DNA from: DASXBA01 sp036406475
Lineage (GTDB): Bacteria; Actinomycetota; Thermoleophilia; Solirubrobacterales; Thermoleophilaceae
DNA length: 44,858 bases
Reading direction: 5' to 3'
NCBI GenBank assembly: GCA_036406475.1
Contig: DASXBA010000202.1
Coordinates: 1 to 44,858, forward strand
The position numbers and the translations under genes were made by a program. Positions within the stretch are counted from its first letter, which is position 1, and the number at the start of each line of letters is the position of its first letter. Below, one piece after another: positions 7,628 through 15,518 of this stretch. The notes beneath the pieces are model-generated. The model saw only the letters and a list, made by a program, of their open reading frames with translations. It was not told the origin of the DNA and searched no databases.

Positions 7628-9076
7628 CTAACCGCGTGGAATGAACTCGGGCACTTCGACGTCCCCGAGCGAGCCGTTCGACGGCCGTGACGCGCGACGC
7701 ACGCGCGGCTCGGCGTCGGCCGGCACCCGGGAGGGCTCGCGGTCGCGCTCGCGCTCGCCCCGCGGCTGGGCGCGGACCTGAGGCCGGTCGCCGTAGCCGG
7801 TGGCCACGACGGTCACCCACACCTGATCGTCGACCTTCTCGTCGACCATGGCGCCAAAGATGATGTTGGCGTCCGGGTGGGCCGCCTCCGACACCGCCTT
7901 GGCGGCCTCGTTGACCTCCCACAGCGAGAGGTCGGGCCCGCCGGTGATCGAGAGCAGGATCGAGCGAGCGCCTTCGAGCGAGGTCTCGAGCAGAGGCGAC
8001 TCGATCGCGTGCTCGACGGCATCCATCGCGCGGTGCTCGCCCACGCCCATGCCGATCCCGAGCAGCGCCTGGCCGGCCTCGGACATGATCGTGCGGACGT
8101 CCGCGAAGTCGAGGTTGATCAGGCCAGGCAGCGTGATCAGGTCCGACACGCCCTGGACGCCCTGGCGGAGCACGTCGTCGGCCACGCGGAAGGCCTCGAC
8201 CATCGCGGTCTTCTTGTCGAGGACCGACAGGAGGCGCGAGTTGGGGATCACGATCAGGGTGTCGACCTCGCGGCCGAGCTCGTCCACGCCGCGCTCGGCC
8301 TGGTCGCCGCGCCTCGCGCCCTCGAAGGCGAACGGCTTGGTAACGATCCCGACGGTGAGAGCGCCGACCTCTCGGGAGATGCGAGCCACGACCGGCGCCG
8401 CCCCGGTGCCGGTGCCTCCGCCCGCTCCCGCCGTGATGAAGACCATGTCCGCACCCTTGAGCAGCGACTTGAGCTCGTCGTACTCCTCCATGGCGGAGGT
8501 CCGTCCCAGCTCGGGATCCGAGCCGGATCCGAGCCCGCGGGTGGCTTCGCTGCCGATGTGCACCTTGGTGCCGGCCAGCGAGTGCTCGAGCGACTGGAGG
8601 TCGGTGTTGACGGCGAGGAACTCCACGCCCTCGACACCCGCCTCGATCATGCGGTTGACCGCGTTCACGCCGGCGCCGCCCACGCCCACGACGCGCAGGA
8701 CGGGCTCCGTGATCGGACCCCTCGTCTGCATGCGGCGCGGTTCGTACTGGACGGCCGGCTCGGGCGCGGGCGCGCGCTCCATGATGTTCTCGGGGATGTC
8801 CGGGGAGAAGACACTCTTGAGCCGCTCCTCGGGGCTGGGGATGCGCGTCTCGGAGCGCCAGTCGTCGTCGGCGCGGCGCGCGGCCTCGGTGCTCCGCTCG
8901 GGGCGGCGCGGCTCCTCGCGGCGCGGCTCCTCGCGGCGCGGCGGCTCCGGCCGCCGCTCTGGCTCTGGCTCGGGCTTCTGCTGCTCGGCCTCCGGGCGGG
9001 CTTCCTGCTCGTCCGTCTTGCGGAAGAGGTCGGCCAGAGGCCCCTCGCGCATGCTCGCCCGCTTACCCGTTGCCAT
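7628..9076 (-). CDS. ftsZ: cell division protein FtsZ with long N-terminal extension
   Basis: 482 residues. The tubulin-like GTPase core begins at about 126 (LRVVGVGGAGVNAVNRM), carries the G-box GGGTGTGAAPV (219-229) and the T7 catalytic loop NLDFAD (321-326), and ends with a canonical C-terminal peptide GDVEVPEFIPRG (471-482). Ahead of it is an unusual 120-residue extension rich in Pro, Glu and Arg, with a tandem PRREE repeat (46-57) and an N-terminal EGPLADLFRKT segment. Start 9076 is chosen because a perfect AAGGAGGT (9092-9085) lies 8 nt upstream, inside the 3' end of parA; the next ATG (9052) has none. It overlaps parA by 14 nt. FtsZ polymerises into the division ring. Confidence 0.96.
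   Translation of the reverse strand: MATGKRASMREGPLADLFRKTDEQEARPEAEQQKPEPEPERRPEPPRREEPRREEPRRPERSTEAARRADDDWRSETRIPSPEERLKSVFSPDIPENIMERAPAPEPAVQYEPRRMQTRGPITEPVLRVVGVGGAGVNAVNRMIEAGVEGVEFLAVNTDLQSLEHSLAGTKVHIGSEATRGLGSGSDPELGRTSAMEEYDELKSLLKGADMVFITAGAGGGTGTGAAPVVARISREVGALTVGIVTKPFAFEGARRGDQAERGVDELGREVDTLIVIPNSRLLSVLDKKTAMVEAFRVADDVLRQGVQGVSDLITLPGLINLDFADVRTIMSEAGQALLGIGMGVGEHRAMDAVEHAIESPLLETSLEGARSILLSITGGPDLSLWEVNEAAKAVSEAAHPDANIIFGAMVDEKVDDQVWVTVVATGYGDRPQVRAQPRGERERDREPSRVPADAEPRVRRASRPSNGSLGDVEVPEFIPRG
8903..8942. repeat. 15-bp in-frame tandem repeat in the FtsZ extension
   Basis: Two perfect copies of a 15-bp unit (8903-8917 and 8918-8932) plus a partial third encode the PRREE PRREE PRR stretch of the FtsZ N-terminal extension. 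The unit is a multiple of three, so copy-number change would lengthen or shorten the linker without a frameshift. Confidence 0.85.
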
Positions 9077-9821
9077 TCGCCAGGACCTCCTTTGCCAGCT
9101 GACGGTAGGCGTAGGCGGCCTTGCCATCAGGGTCGTACTTGAGCACCGACATCCCCTTGACCGGAGCTTCGGCGAAGCGCACGGTCTTGTTGATCCGCGA
9201 GGCGAACACCCGGTCGCCGAAGTTCTCCTCGAGGATCTCGATCGCCTCCTTGGCGTGCACGGTCCGGTTGTCGACCAGCGTGGGGAGGATGCCCTCGATA
9301 TCGATCTCCGGATTGAGCTCCTCGCGCACCATCGACAGGGTGTTCTGAAGCTGGATCAGCCCGCGCATGGACAGATACTCGCATTGGACGGGGACGATTA
9401 CCTTGTCGGAGGCCGTCAGCGCGTTGATCGTGAGCAGCCCCAGGCTCGGCGGAGTGTCGATGAAGATGAAGTCGTAGTCCTCCTTAACCGGCGCGAGGCC
9501 CTTCTTCAGTGCCCGCTCGCGGCCGATCATGGTGGACATCGCGATCTCGGCGCCGGCGAGGTCGATCGAGGCGCAGGCCACGTCCACCTCCCGCTTGCGG
9601 ATCACCTCGCGCATCGAGACGCCGTGGACCAGCACGTCGTACATCGACTTCTCGAGCGTGTCGGGGTCGATCCCCTGGCTCATCGTGAGGTTGGCCTGCG
9701 GGTCGAGATCCACGCAGAGGGTGCGATGGCCGCTCTCGACGAAGGCCGCCGCGAGGTTGAGCGTCGTGGTGGTCTTGGCCACTCCGCCCTTCTGGTTGGT
9801 GAAGGCGATGACGGTGGTCAC
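9063..9821 (-). CDS. parA: ParA/Soj-family chromosome partitioning ATPase
   Basis: 252 residues. The deviant Walker A motif FTNQKGGVAKTT (residues 7-18) has both the signature lysine K11 and the P-loop lysine K16. Also visible are VDLDPQANLT (Walker A') and FIDTPPSLG (Walker B). This is a full-length ParA/Soj rather than MinD: there is no C-terminal amphipathic membrane helix. The GTG start at 9821 places the Walker motif at the expected distance from the N-terminus. No ParB gene follows; instead the gene overlaps ftsZ by 14 nt and carries the ftsZ Shine-Dalgarno. A role linking DNA or protein positioning to division is suggested by context only. It is divergent from the ArsA pair. Confidence 0.92.
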   Translation of the reverse strand: MTTVIAFTNQKGGVAKTTTTLNLAAAFVESGHRTLCVDLDPQANLTMSQGIDPDTLEKSMYDVLVHGVSMREVIRKREVDVACASIDLAGAEIAMSTMIGRERALKKGLAPVKEDYDFIFIDTPPSLGLLTINALTASDKVIVPVQCEYLSMRGLIQLQNTLSMVREELNPEIDIEGILPTLVDNRTVHAKEAIEILEENFGDRVFASRINKTVRFAEAPVKGMSVLKYDPDGKAAYAYRQLAKEVLANGNG

Positions 9822-10770
9822 GAAGTGCCTATTCGCACGCGCGCGGGGTAATCCTTCAGGCTTCCGTCCGATCGCTGAGCTACTCGACAAGCGTCTCGTC
9901 GTCGTGACGGGCAAAGGCGGGGTCGGCAAGACCACCGTCGCGGCCGCCCTTGGCCTCAAGGCGGCGCGGGCCGGCAAGCGCACGATCGTCTGCGAGGTGG
10001 CCGAGCAGGAGAGGCTCGCCTCGCTCTTCGGCGAGAAGGCCGACGGCTACCACGAGCGCGAGCTCGGCGACGGTCTCTTCGGCATCTCGATCGACCCCGA
10101 GCGGGCGAAGAAGGAGTGGCTCGAGTACCAGCTCAGGTCGGGGACGCTCGCCGGGCTGCTCGGCGGCAGCCGGATCTTCCAGTACCTCACGGCGGCCGCC
10201 CCGGGGCTCACCGAGCTGGTCACGATCGGCAAGGTCTGGGAGCTCGCCCAGCTCCAGCGAAAGACACCGAAGGCGGCCCCCTACGACCTGGTCATCGTCG
10301 ACGCCCCGGCCACCGGTCACGGCATCGCGATGCTGCGGGCGCCGCAGACCTTCTCGGAGGTCGCGCGGGTCGGGCCGATCCACCGCCAGGCCGGCTACAT
10401 CCACCAGTTCCTCGCCAACCCCGCCTCGACGGGTGTCGTGACGGTCGCACTCCCCGAGGAGATGCCGGTCAACGAGACTCTCGACCTGGGCGGCCGCCTC
10501 AAGGACGAGATGGGCATGGCGATCGACCGGATCGTGGTGAACGAGATGCTGCCGGAGCGCTTCAGCGCGGCCGAGGCCGAGAAGCTGGAGTCGGCCGGCG
10601 ACTCCCCCGCCGTGCGGGCGGCCCTGACCGAGTACCGGCGGGCACGCGCCCAGCGCTCCCAGCTCCGGCGCCTGCGGCGCGCCTCCGACGCGCCGGTCGC
10701 GACCCTGCCGTTCCTGTTCGTCGCCGAGTTCGGCCGCGACCAGCTCGAGATCCTGGCGGACAAGCTGTGA
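9808..10770 (+). CDS. ArsA/Get3-like ATPase, first subunit (start uncertain)
   Basis: About 300-320 residues. The deviant Walker A is VTGKGGVGKTT, and the Switch II-like motif is VDAPATGHG, as in ArsA/Get3. It resembles mycobacterial Rv3679, which pairs with Rv3680. Homology clearly begins at IAELLDKRLVVV (from 9871), but the codon there is ATC. The nearest canonical in-frame starts, ATG 9808 and GTG 9814, lie inside the divergent parA start, and the next GTG (9904) would remove the first beta-strand. I give 9808 as the only conventional start with homology intact, but true initiation may be at ATC 9871. Its TGA overlaps the next gene's GTG, so the pair is translationally coupled. Confidence 0.85.
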   Translation: MTVVTKCLFARARGNPSGFRPIAELLDKRLVVVTGKGGVGKTTVAAALGLKAARAGKRTIVCEVAEQERLASLFGEKADGYHERELGDGLFGISIDPERAKKEWLEYQLRSGTLAGLLGGSRIFQYLTAAAPGLTELVTIGKVWELAQLQRKTPKAAPYDLVIVDAPATGHGIAMLRAPQTFSEVARVGPIHRQAGYIHQFLANPASTGVVTVALPEEMPVNETLDLGGRLKDEMGMAIDRIVVNEMLPERFSAAEAEKLESAGDSPAVRAALTEYRRARAQRSQLRRLRRASDAPVATLPFLFVAEFGRDQLEILADKL

Positions 10771-11831
10771 ACAAGGTCCTTGCCCGCAAGGACGTCTGCA
10801 TCTGCGCCGGCTCGGGCGGCGTGGGCAAGACCACGACCTCCGCCGCGATCGCCGCCGGCATGGCGGCGCGCGGGAAGAAGGTGGTGGTGCTGACCATCGA
10901 CCCGGCGCGGCGGCTCGCCAATTCCCTGGGCCTGCCCGAGCTCGGCAACGAGGAGCGCCAGGTGCCGGGCGACTTCGGCGACGGCGAGCTCTGGGCGATG
11001 ATGCTCGACGCCAAGCGCACCTTCGACGAGCTGATCCAGATCCACGCGCCGGACGAGGAGACGCGCGACGCCGTCCTCGGCAACCGCATCTACCAGCAGC
11101 TCTCGAACGCCGTGGCGGGCTCGCAGGAGTACATGGCGATGGAAAAGCTGCACGAGCTCCACCAGGAAGGCCGCTACGACCTGCTGGTCCTCGACACGCC
11201 GCCCACTCGAAACGCCCTGGATTTCCTCGAAGCGCCGCGGCGGCTCTCGACCTTCATCGACTCGCGCTCGCTCCAGCTCTTCACGATGCCCGGCCGGCTC
11301 GGCCTGCGCGTGCTCGGAAGAGGGACGGGGGTGGTCTTTTCGGTGATGAAGCGCGCCACGGGCATCGACCTGCTCCAGGACCTGTCCGAGTTCTTCCGCA
11401 GCTTCGGCACGATGTCGGCGGGCTTCCGCGAGCGGGCGGAGCGGGTCAACTCGCTCCTGGCGGACAGCCGCACGGCCTTCCTCCTCGTCACCTCGCCGGC
11501 GGCCGACTCGGTCGACGAGGCGATCTACTTCCACCGCCGCCTGCGCGACCAGGACCTGCCGTTCGCGGGGGCCGTGGTCAATCGGATGCACCCGCTGGCC
11601 GGCGCGCCCGGGGGGCCTCCTTCAGACGAACTGCTCGGCGAGGACCTCGCCCGCAAGGTCGAGCGCAACCTCGAGGACTACCGCGTCCTGGCCGAGCGCG
11701 ATCAGAGGAACCTCGACCGCCTCCGAAAGGCGCTGGGCCGCAAGCCCACGATCACGGTGCCGGAGCTGGACGACGACGTCCACGACCTGACCGGCCTGGA
11801 GCGGATGAACGAGTACCTGTTCCGCCCCTGA
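10767..11831 (+). CDS. ArsA/Get3-like ATPase, second subunit
   Basis: 354 residues. The P-loop CAGSGGVGKTTTSA lacks the signature lysine of deviant Walker A motifs (Ser in its place), a feature I recall for Rv3680-like partners. The following TIDPARRLANSLGLPEL and the Switch II block LDTPPTRNALDFLEAPRRL are also Rv3680-like. The GTG start overlaps the upstream stop as GTGA (10767-10770). The partner gene keeps the signature lysine, so a heterodimer with one full and one variant active site is likely. In mycobacteria such a pair (BagA/BagB, Rv3679-Rv3680) forms a Get3-like complex. The client here is unknown. Its stop lies in a palindrome shared with the convergent reductase gene. Confidence 0.9.
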   Translation: MNKVLARKDVCICAGSGGVGKTTTSAAIAAGMAARGKKVVVLTIDPARRLANSLGLPELGNEERQVPGDFGDGELWAMMLDAKRTFDELIQIHAPDEETRDAVLGNRIYQQLSNAVAGSQEYMAMEKLHELHQEGRYDLLVLDTPPTRNALDFLEAPRRLSTFIDSRSLQLFTMPGRLGLRVLGRGTGVVFSVMKRATGIDLLQDLSEFFRSFGTMSAGFRERAERVNSLLADSRTAFLLVTSPAADSVDEAIYFHRRLRDQDLPFAGAVVNRMHPLAGAPGGPPSDELLGEDLARKVERNLEDYRVLAERDQRNLDRLRKALGRKPTITVPELDDDVHDLTGLERMNEYLFRP

Positions 11832-11841
11832 CCCGGGTCAG
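11828..11841. repeat. 14-bp palindrome carrying both convergent stop codons
   Basis: CTGACCCGGGTCAG is a perfect 14-bp palindrome. It holds the TGA of the second ArsA gene (11829-11831, plus) and the TGA of the aldo/keto reductase (11840-11838, minus). Only 6 bp separate the two genes. The stem is too short for a convincing intrinsic terminator. Confidence 0.7.
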
Positions 11842-12836
11842 CGGTGCTTGACGCCTTCCTTGACGAAGTTCGCGAGCTGCGGCCCCTCGACGACCACGTC
11901 GCCGAGGGCGTCGTCGATCGCCGAGACGACGTCGTCCGAGAGCGAGATCCCCGAGGCGGCCGCGTTCGCGTGCACCTGCTCCGGGCGGGAGGCGCCGATG
12001 ATCGCGGAGGCCACGTTCTCCTCGCGTAGAACCCACGCCAGCGCCAGCTCCGGCATCGTCAGGCTCGCGCCCTCCGCGATCGGCACGAGCCTCTGGACGG
12101 CCTCGAGCACGTCGTCGGAGAGGTAGCGGTTCATCGCCCAGCCCATCGCGTCGCTGGCGGCGCGGGAATCCGAGGGCCGGTCCGAGCCGGGCTCGTACTT
12201 GCCGGTCAGGACGCCCTGGGCGAGCGGCGACCAGACGATCTGGGAGATGCCGTGCTCGGCGCAGAAGGGGATCAGCTCGGCCTCGGGCGCGCGCCAGATC
12301 ATGTTGTACTGCGGCTGCGAGGAGACCCACTTCTTCGCGCCGGACACCTCGAGGCCGGCCTCGATCTGCTCGGTCGTCCACTCGCTGAAGCCGAGCTGGC
12401 GCACCTTCCCGGCCTCGCAGACCTCGGTGAGCGCCTCCATCGTCTCCTCGATCGGCGTGTCCGGATCGGGGCGGTGGCACTGGTAGAGGTCGACGTAGTC
12501 GGTCTTCAGCCGCTCGAGCGAGGCGTCGAGCTGCTTGTGGATCTGGTCGCGCGAGAGCCCCTTGTCGGAGTCGTCGTCACTCATCTGGAAGAAGACCTTG
12601 GTGGCGAGCACGTACGAGTCGCGGTCGAAGTCCGGCAGCACCTCGCCCCACGCGCTCTCGGCCGCTCCCTGGCCGTAGATGTTCGACGTGTCGAAGAAGT
12701 TGATCCCGGCGTCGAACGCGGCACGCGTGCAGGCGTCGGTCTGGTCCTTCTCGACACCGGCCCCGTAGGTCAGCCAGGAGCCGAGGGAGATCTCAGAGAC
12801 CTCGAGGTCGGAATCGCCCAGCCGGCGGTAGCGCAC
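11838..12836 (-). CDS. aldo/keto reductase family oxidoreductase
   Basis: 332 residues of an NADPH-dependent TIM-barrel reductase. The catalytic tetrad is visible: D49 and Y54 in FFDTSNIYGQG, K80 in VLATKVF and H121 in LYQCHRPDPDTP. The C-terminal nucleotide-binding segment SAIIGASRPEQV is also present. Length and motifs fit the Kv-beta/YghZ-like branch of the superfamily, which reduces aldehydes and ketones. The GTG start at 12836 is supported by TATAGT (12850-12845) ending 8 nt upstream; this box overlaps the stop codon of the upstream gene. It is convergent with the ArsA pair. The substrate is not predictable. Confidence 0.93.
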   Translation of the reverse strand: MRYRRLGDSDLEVSEISLGSWLTYGAGVEKDQTDACTRAAFDAGINFFDTSNIYGQGAAESAWGEVLPDFDRDSYVLATKVFFQMSDDDSDKGLSRDQIHKQLDASLERLKTDYVDLYQCHRPDPDTPIEETMEALTEVCEAGKVRQLGFSEWTTEQIEAGLEVSGAKKWVSSQPQYNMIWRAPEAELIPFCAEHGISQIVWSPLAQGVLTGKYEPGSDRPSDSRAASDAMGWAMNRYLSDDVLEAVQRLVPIAEGASLTMPELALAWVLREENVASAIIGASRPEQVHANAAASGISLSDDVVSAIDDALGDVVVEGPQLANFVKEGVKHR

Positions 12837-12845
12837 GGGCGCGGA

Positions 12846-14270
12846 CTATACGGGCGCCGAGTAGCTGTCCGGGTCGTCGTCCAGCGGGCCCCAGTCGGCG
12901 GAGGCCGTGACTCCCTCGAGGTGTGGCTGCTCGAACTCCGGCTCGGGGCGCGCGCGCAGCTCGGCCGTGATCCGCCGCGGCCGCGGCCTGACCACCTCCA
13001 GCTCGTCCGTCTCCGCCTCCTTGCGCAGGTCGCGCGCCTCGATCTGGACCGACTCGGTGTTGCGCTCGAGCAGGATGTCGTCGGCGATCGACTTCAGCTC
13101 GGGCTCGAGGTAGCCGCAGAGGATGTCGCGCAGGAGCGCGCGCGTGTGCCGCTCGAGCTCCTCGACCAGGTCGCGCGGCGACTGCGAGCCGATCCAGTCG
13201 CGCAGCTCCTCGCCGTGGCCGCCGCCCATCACATAGCGCTCGAGCGAGAGCGCGTCCTCGACGCGCCGCTGGAGCGACCGTCTCTCCCCCTCCTCCGCGC
13301 ACAGCGCCGCCACGCGCAGGCCGAGGCTGGCGAGGCCGGCCTCGCCGCCGGCGTCGAGGAGCGCGCGCAGGGCGAGGAGATAGTCGGGCAGCGCCTCGGC
13401 GTCGAGCCGGTGCGAGCAGCCCATCTCGAAGCGGGCGAGCGCCCAGCTCACGGCCCCGGCGGGCTCGGCCTCGCCGACCATCGTGAGGAACTCGCGCAGG
13501 TCGCCCTCGTCGCCGTCGTAGAGGATCCAGGGCTCGCCGCGCCCGGGACCGTCGCCGCGCACCTCGAACGGGGTCCAGCGCGCCTCGCCGGCCCGGCGCC
13601 AGGCGACCGTGCCGAGCGCGATCCGGCCGGGCTTGAACAGGCGCAGGACGGTCATCAGCTCGCGGAAGCGGCGTGCGGCCTCGGCATCGGGGCCGCCGTC
13701 GTCGTCGTCGAGTGCGATGTCGCGCTCGAGTACGCAGGCCACGCCCTCGGGGTCGAGTGGGGCGTCGATCCTCGTCGCCGGTATCAGCGAGAGCCCGTCG
13801 CCGAGGTCGACGCGCTCGGCGTCCATCTCGAGGCCGTGGATGGCGATCACGACGCTCGCGGGAACGGTGTCGCGGTAGAGGGTGTCCTCGACCTCCGCGT
13901 ACACGCGCTCGAAGCGCTCCTCGGGAAAACCGAAGCTCGTGGAGTCCTCGTAGAGGCGCTGGACCATCGCCTGGAGCGCCGGCTCGGCCTGGGCGCCGCG
14001 AAGCCCGTTGACCCGCAGCCAGGCCGACGCGCCCGCTCCGAGAGCGTCCGCCGCCGGAGCGCAGGTCGGGAGCTCGCGCAGCCGGTGCCAGCGGTCGGCG
14101 ATGAAGCGCTCGGTCAGGGGGCGGTAGCGGTAGAGCGCGGGGCCGTGGCGGCCGCCCTCGTTCTCCACGTCGAACTCGATCTCCGCTCCCTCGCGCAGGT
14201 CCTCGGTGAGGAGGGCCGCCGCCTCCAGGGCGAACTCGCGGAGGGCGTCGTGGAGGCCGCGATTCCGCAT
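12846..14270 (-). CDS. unknown protein, C-terminal half with possible HEPN-like segment
   Basis: 474 acidic residues, no signal peptide or membrane segment. I do not recognise the N-terminal half (1-270). The segment from about 275 (WALARFEMGCSHRLD) to 355 (LSLERYVMGGGHGEEL) is helical and reads like ApeA-type HEPN domains: a residential helix with a conserved Arg/Glu pattern, an LALRALLD-like centre, and a late R-x6-H (RYVMGGGH). HEPN RNases carry R-x4-6-H, so a nuclease function is conceivable but unproven. The C-terminus is charged and disordered (PRPRRITAELRARPEPEFEQ). It sits between an HxlR regulator and an aldo/keto reductase on the same strand, with no partner toxin or NTase gene beside it. 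Confidence 0.75.
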   Translation of the reverse strand: MRNRGLHDALREFALEAAALLTEDLREGAEIEFDVENEGGRHGPALYRYRPLTERFIADRWHRLRELPTCAPAADALGAGASAWLRVNGLRGAQAEPALQAMVQRLYEDSTSFGFPEERFERVYAEVEDTLYRDTVPASVVIAIHGLEMDAERVDLGDGLSLIPATRIDAPLDPEGVACVLERDIALDDDDGGPDAEAARRFRELMTVLRLFKPGRIALGTVAWRRAGEARWTPFEVRGDGPGRGEPWILYDGDEGDLREFLTMVGEAEPAGAVSWALARFEMGCSHRLDAEALPDYLLALRALLDAGGEAGLASLGLRVAALCAEEGERRSLQRRVEDALSLERYVMGGGHGEELRDWIGSQSPRDLVEELERHTRALLRDILCGYLEPELKSIADDILLERNTESVQIEARDLRKEAETDELEVVRPRPRRITAELRARPEPEFEQPHLEGVTASADWGPLDDDPDSYSAPV

Positions 14271-14327
14271 ACGGCGCGGATTCGCCTCCGGCGCGCTTCT
14301 TCCTGCCGCGCCAGGTGGCCTCCGGCG

Positions 14328-14681
14328 CTACGCGGCGGCGATGGCGGGCTCGCGCTCGCTCTCGCAGGCGCCGAGCCACTCGCGCCCGTAGCGGCGCATG
14401 TCCTCGATCAGCGGCAGAAGGGCCTGGCCCTTGTCCGTGAGCGAGTACTCCACGCGCGGCGGCACCTCCGGGTAGGTGTGCCGCTCGACGATGCCCTGCT
14501 CCTCGAGCGCGCGCAGCCGCAGGGAGAGCGTCCGCGGGCTGATTCCCGCGAGCGAACGCTCGAGCTCACAGAAGCGCGTGCGCCCCTCGGCGAGGTCCCG
14601 GATCACGAGGATGGTCCACTTGCCACAAATGATGTCGGCCGTGGCACAGACCGGACAGCTGTCGTCGCTTTGGTGCTGCAT
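14328..14681 (-). CDS. HxlR-family winged-helix transcriptional regulator
   Basis: 117 residues. The HxlR/DUF24 signature is clear: CPVCATADIICGKWTILVI, with the conserved N-terminal Cys, followed by FCELERSLAGISPRTLSLRL (recognition region) and the wing EYSLTDKGQAL. Proteins of this family bind palindromic operators as dimers and often sense thiol-reactive or quinone stress through the Cys. ATG 14681 is the natural start. A TAGACT -10 candidate (14705-14700) and a 6-5-6 palindrome (14713-14729) lie upstream and suggest autoregulation. The unknown 474-aa gene follows downstream on the same strand and could be its target. Confidence 0.92.
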   Translation of the reverse strand: MQHQSDDSCPVCATADIICGKWTILVIRDLAEGRTRFCELERSLAGISPRTLSLRLRALEEQGIVERHTYPEVPPRVEYSLTDKGQALLPLIEDMRRYGREWLGACESEREPAIAAA

Positions 14682-14712
14682 AGGGAAGCCCTGCGCATGA
14701 GTCTAGCGCAAG

Positions 14713-14729
14713 ACTTCACCAACTGAAGT
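14713..14729. promoter_or_regulatory. candidate HxlR operator (perfect 6-bp inverted repeat)
   Basis: ACTTCA and TGAAGT are separated by 5 bp (CCAAC). The repeat sits just upstream of a TAGACT -10 candidate for the HxlR gene, where a repressor dimer would block RNA polymerase. Assignment to HxlR is inferred from position only. Confidence 0.45.
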
Positions 14730-14747
14730 GATGATGGTCCGGGGCCG

Positions 14748-15464
14748 TCAGCCTCCCAGGACGTTGCCGAGGACGCCGCCGGCGCCGCTGCTGCCCTGCG
14801 CGCCGGTCACGGTGATTCGGCCCTCGCTTGGCTGCACCAACACCCAGCCCGGGCCCGAGAACGCCATCTGCACCGACTCGCCCGAGCCGCGGCCGATGAA
14901 GTTCTTGAGCTTGACGTCCGTCTTGATGCTCGTCTGGACGCTGCTGGCCCAGGTGATCGCCGCCTGGGGGTCGGCGAAGGTCGGCGCGTCGCCGGTGTTG
15001 AGCAGCACGGGCGGGCCGTCGGAGAGGATGGCCACCCAGCCGCTGCCGGTCAGCGCGGTGTTGAAGAGGCCGCCGCCCATCATGCCGCTGGCCCCCTGGA
15101 CGCGCTGGATGTCCCAGTTGATGCCGGAGTCGAAGGCGAGCAGGTTGGCGCCGTTGACCGTGATGGCGTCGTTCTCCAGCTTGATCAGGTGGATGTCCTG
15201 CGCCGTGTCGCCCAGGAACACCTCGCCGGTCCCCGTCATCTTCATCAGGGTCTGGCCCTCGCCCGTGACGGCCTTCTTCAGCATCCGGCCCATGCCGCCG
15301 GAGCCGGCGTGCTCGAACGACACGTCGCCCTGATAGGCGACCATCGAGCCGAGCTTGGCCTGGATCGTCACCTGGTTCAGGCTGACCTTCAGCAGCTTGG
15401 AGTTCTGGAGGGCGAATGCCTCCGGTGACTGCGTTTCCTGGTACTCGCCGAGGGTGCTCTGCAC
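14748..15464 (-). CDS. AIM24/TIGR00266 family protein
   Basis: 238 residues, mostly beta-strand and Gly-rich, of the AIM24 (DUF124) type. Indicators are QNSKLLKVSLNQVTIQAKLG, VAYQGDVSFEHAGSGG, the LIKLENDAITVNGANLLAFD repeat-like segment, and GSGWVAILSDG and GPGWVLVQPS strands. The family is named after a mitochondrial inner-membrane biogenesis protein; its bacterial function is unknown, and it resembles a trimeric beta-prism scaffold. The GTG start at 15464 is supported by a strong AAGGAGG 4 nt upstream. The neighbours are an HxlR regulator gene and a divergent secreted S55 protein; nothing links them functionally. Confidence 0.88.
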   Translation of the reverse strand: MQSTLGEYQETQSPEAFALQNSKLLKVSLNQVTIQAKLGSMVAYQGDVSFEHAGSGGMGRMLKKAVTGEGQTLMKMTGTGEVFLGDTAQDIHLIKLENDAITVNGANLLAFDSGINWDIQRVQGASGMMGGGLFNTALTGSGWVAILSDGPPVLLNTGDAPTFADPQAAITWASSVQTSIKTDVKLKNFIGRGSGESVQMAFSGPGWVLVQPSEGRITVTGAQGSSGAGGVLGNVLGG

Positions 15465-15518
15465 CGGGCCTCCTTGATGTCCTGGTTCGGAAAAGTCACT
15501 GTAGGCTGGCCTCGCCCC

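Noticed and set aside
8903..8942. Short tandem repeats as a CRISPR-like array
   Set aside because: Units are 15 bp, contiguous, without spacers, and in frame within ftsZ.
7848..9807. Long plus-strand open frames opposite ftsZ and parA
   Set aside because: They are Ser/Arg/Ala-rich reverse-complement shadows of two highly conserved genes.
9808..11831. ArsA pair as an arsenical resistance pump
   Set aside because: No arsB, arsR or arsC gene is present, and the sequences resemble the Rv3679/Rv3680 Get3-like pair rather than plasmid ArsA.
12252..14726. 824-codon plus-strand open frame opposite the reductase, unknown protein and HxlR genes
   Set aside because: No motif, composition typical of the antisense of GC-rich genes, and it spans three clear minus-strand genes.
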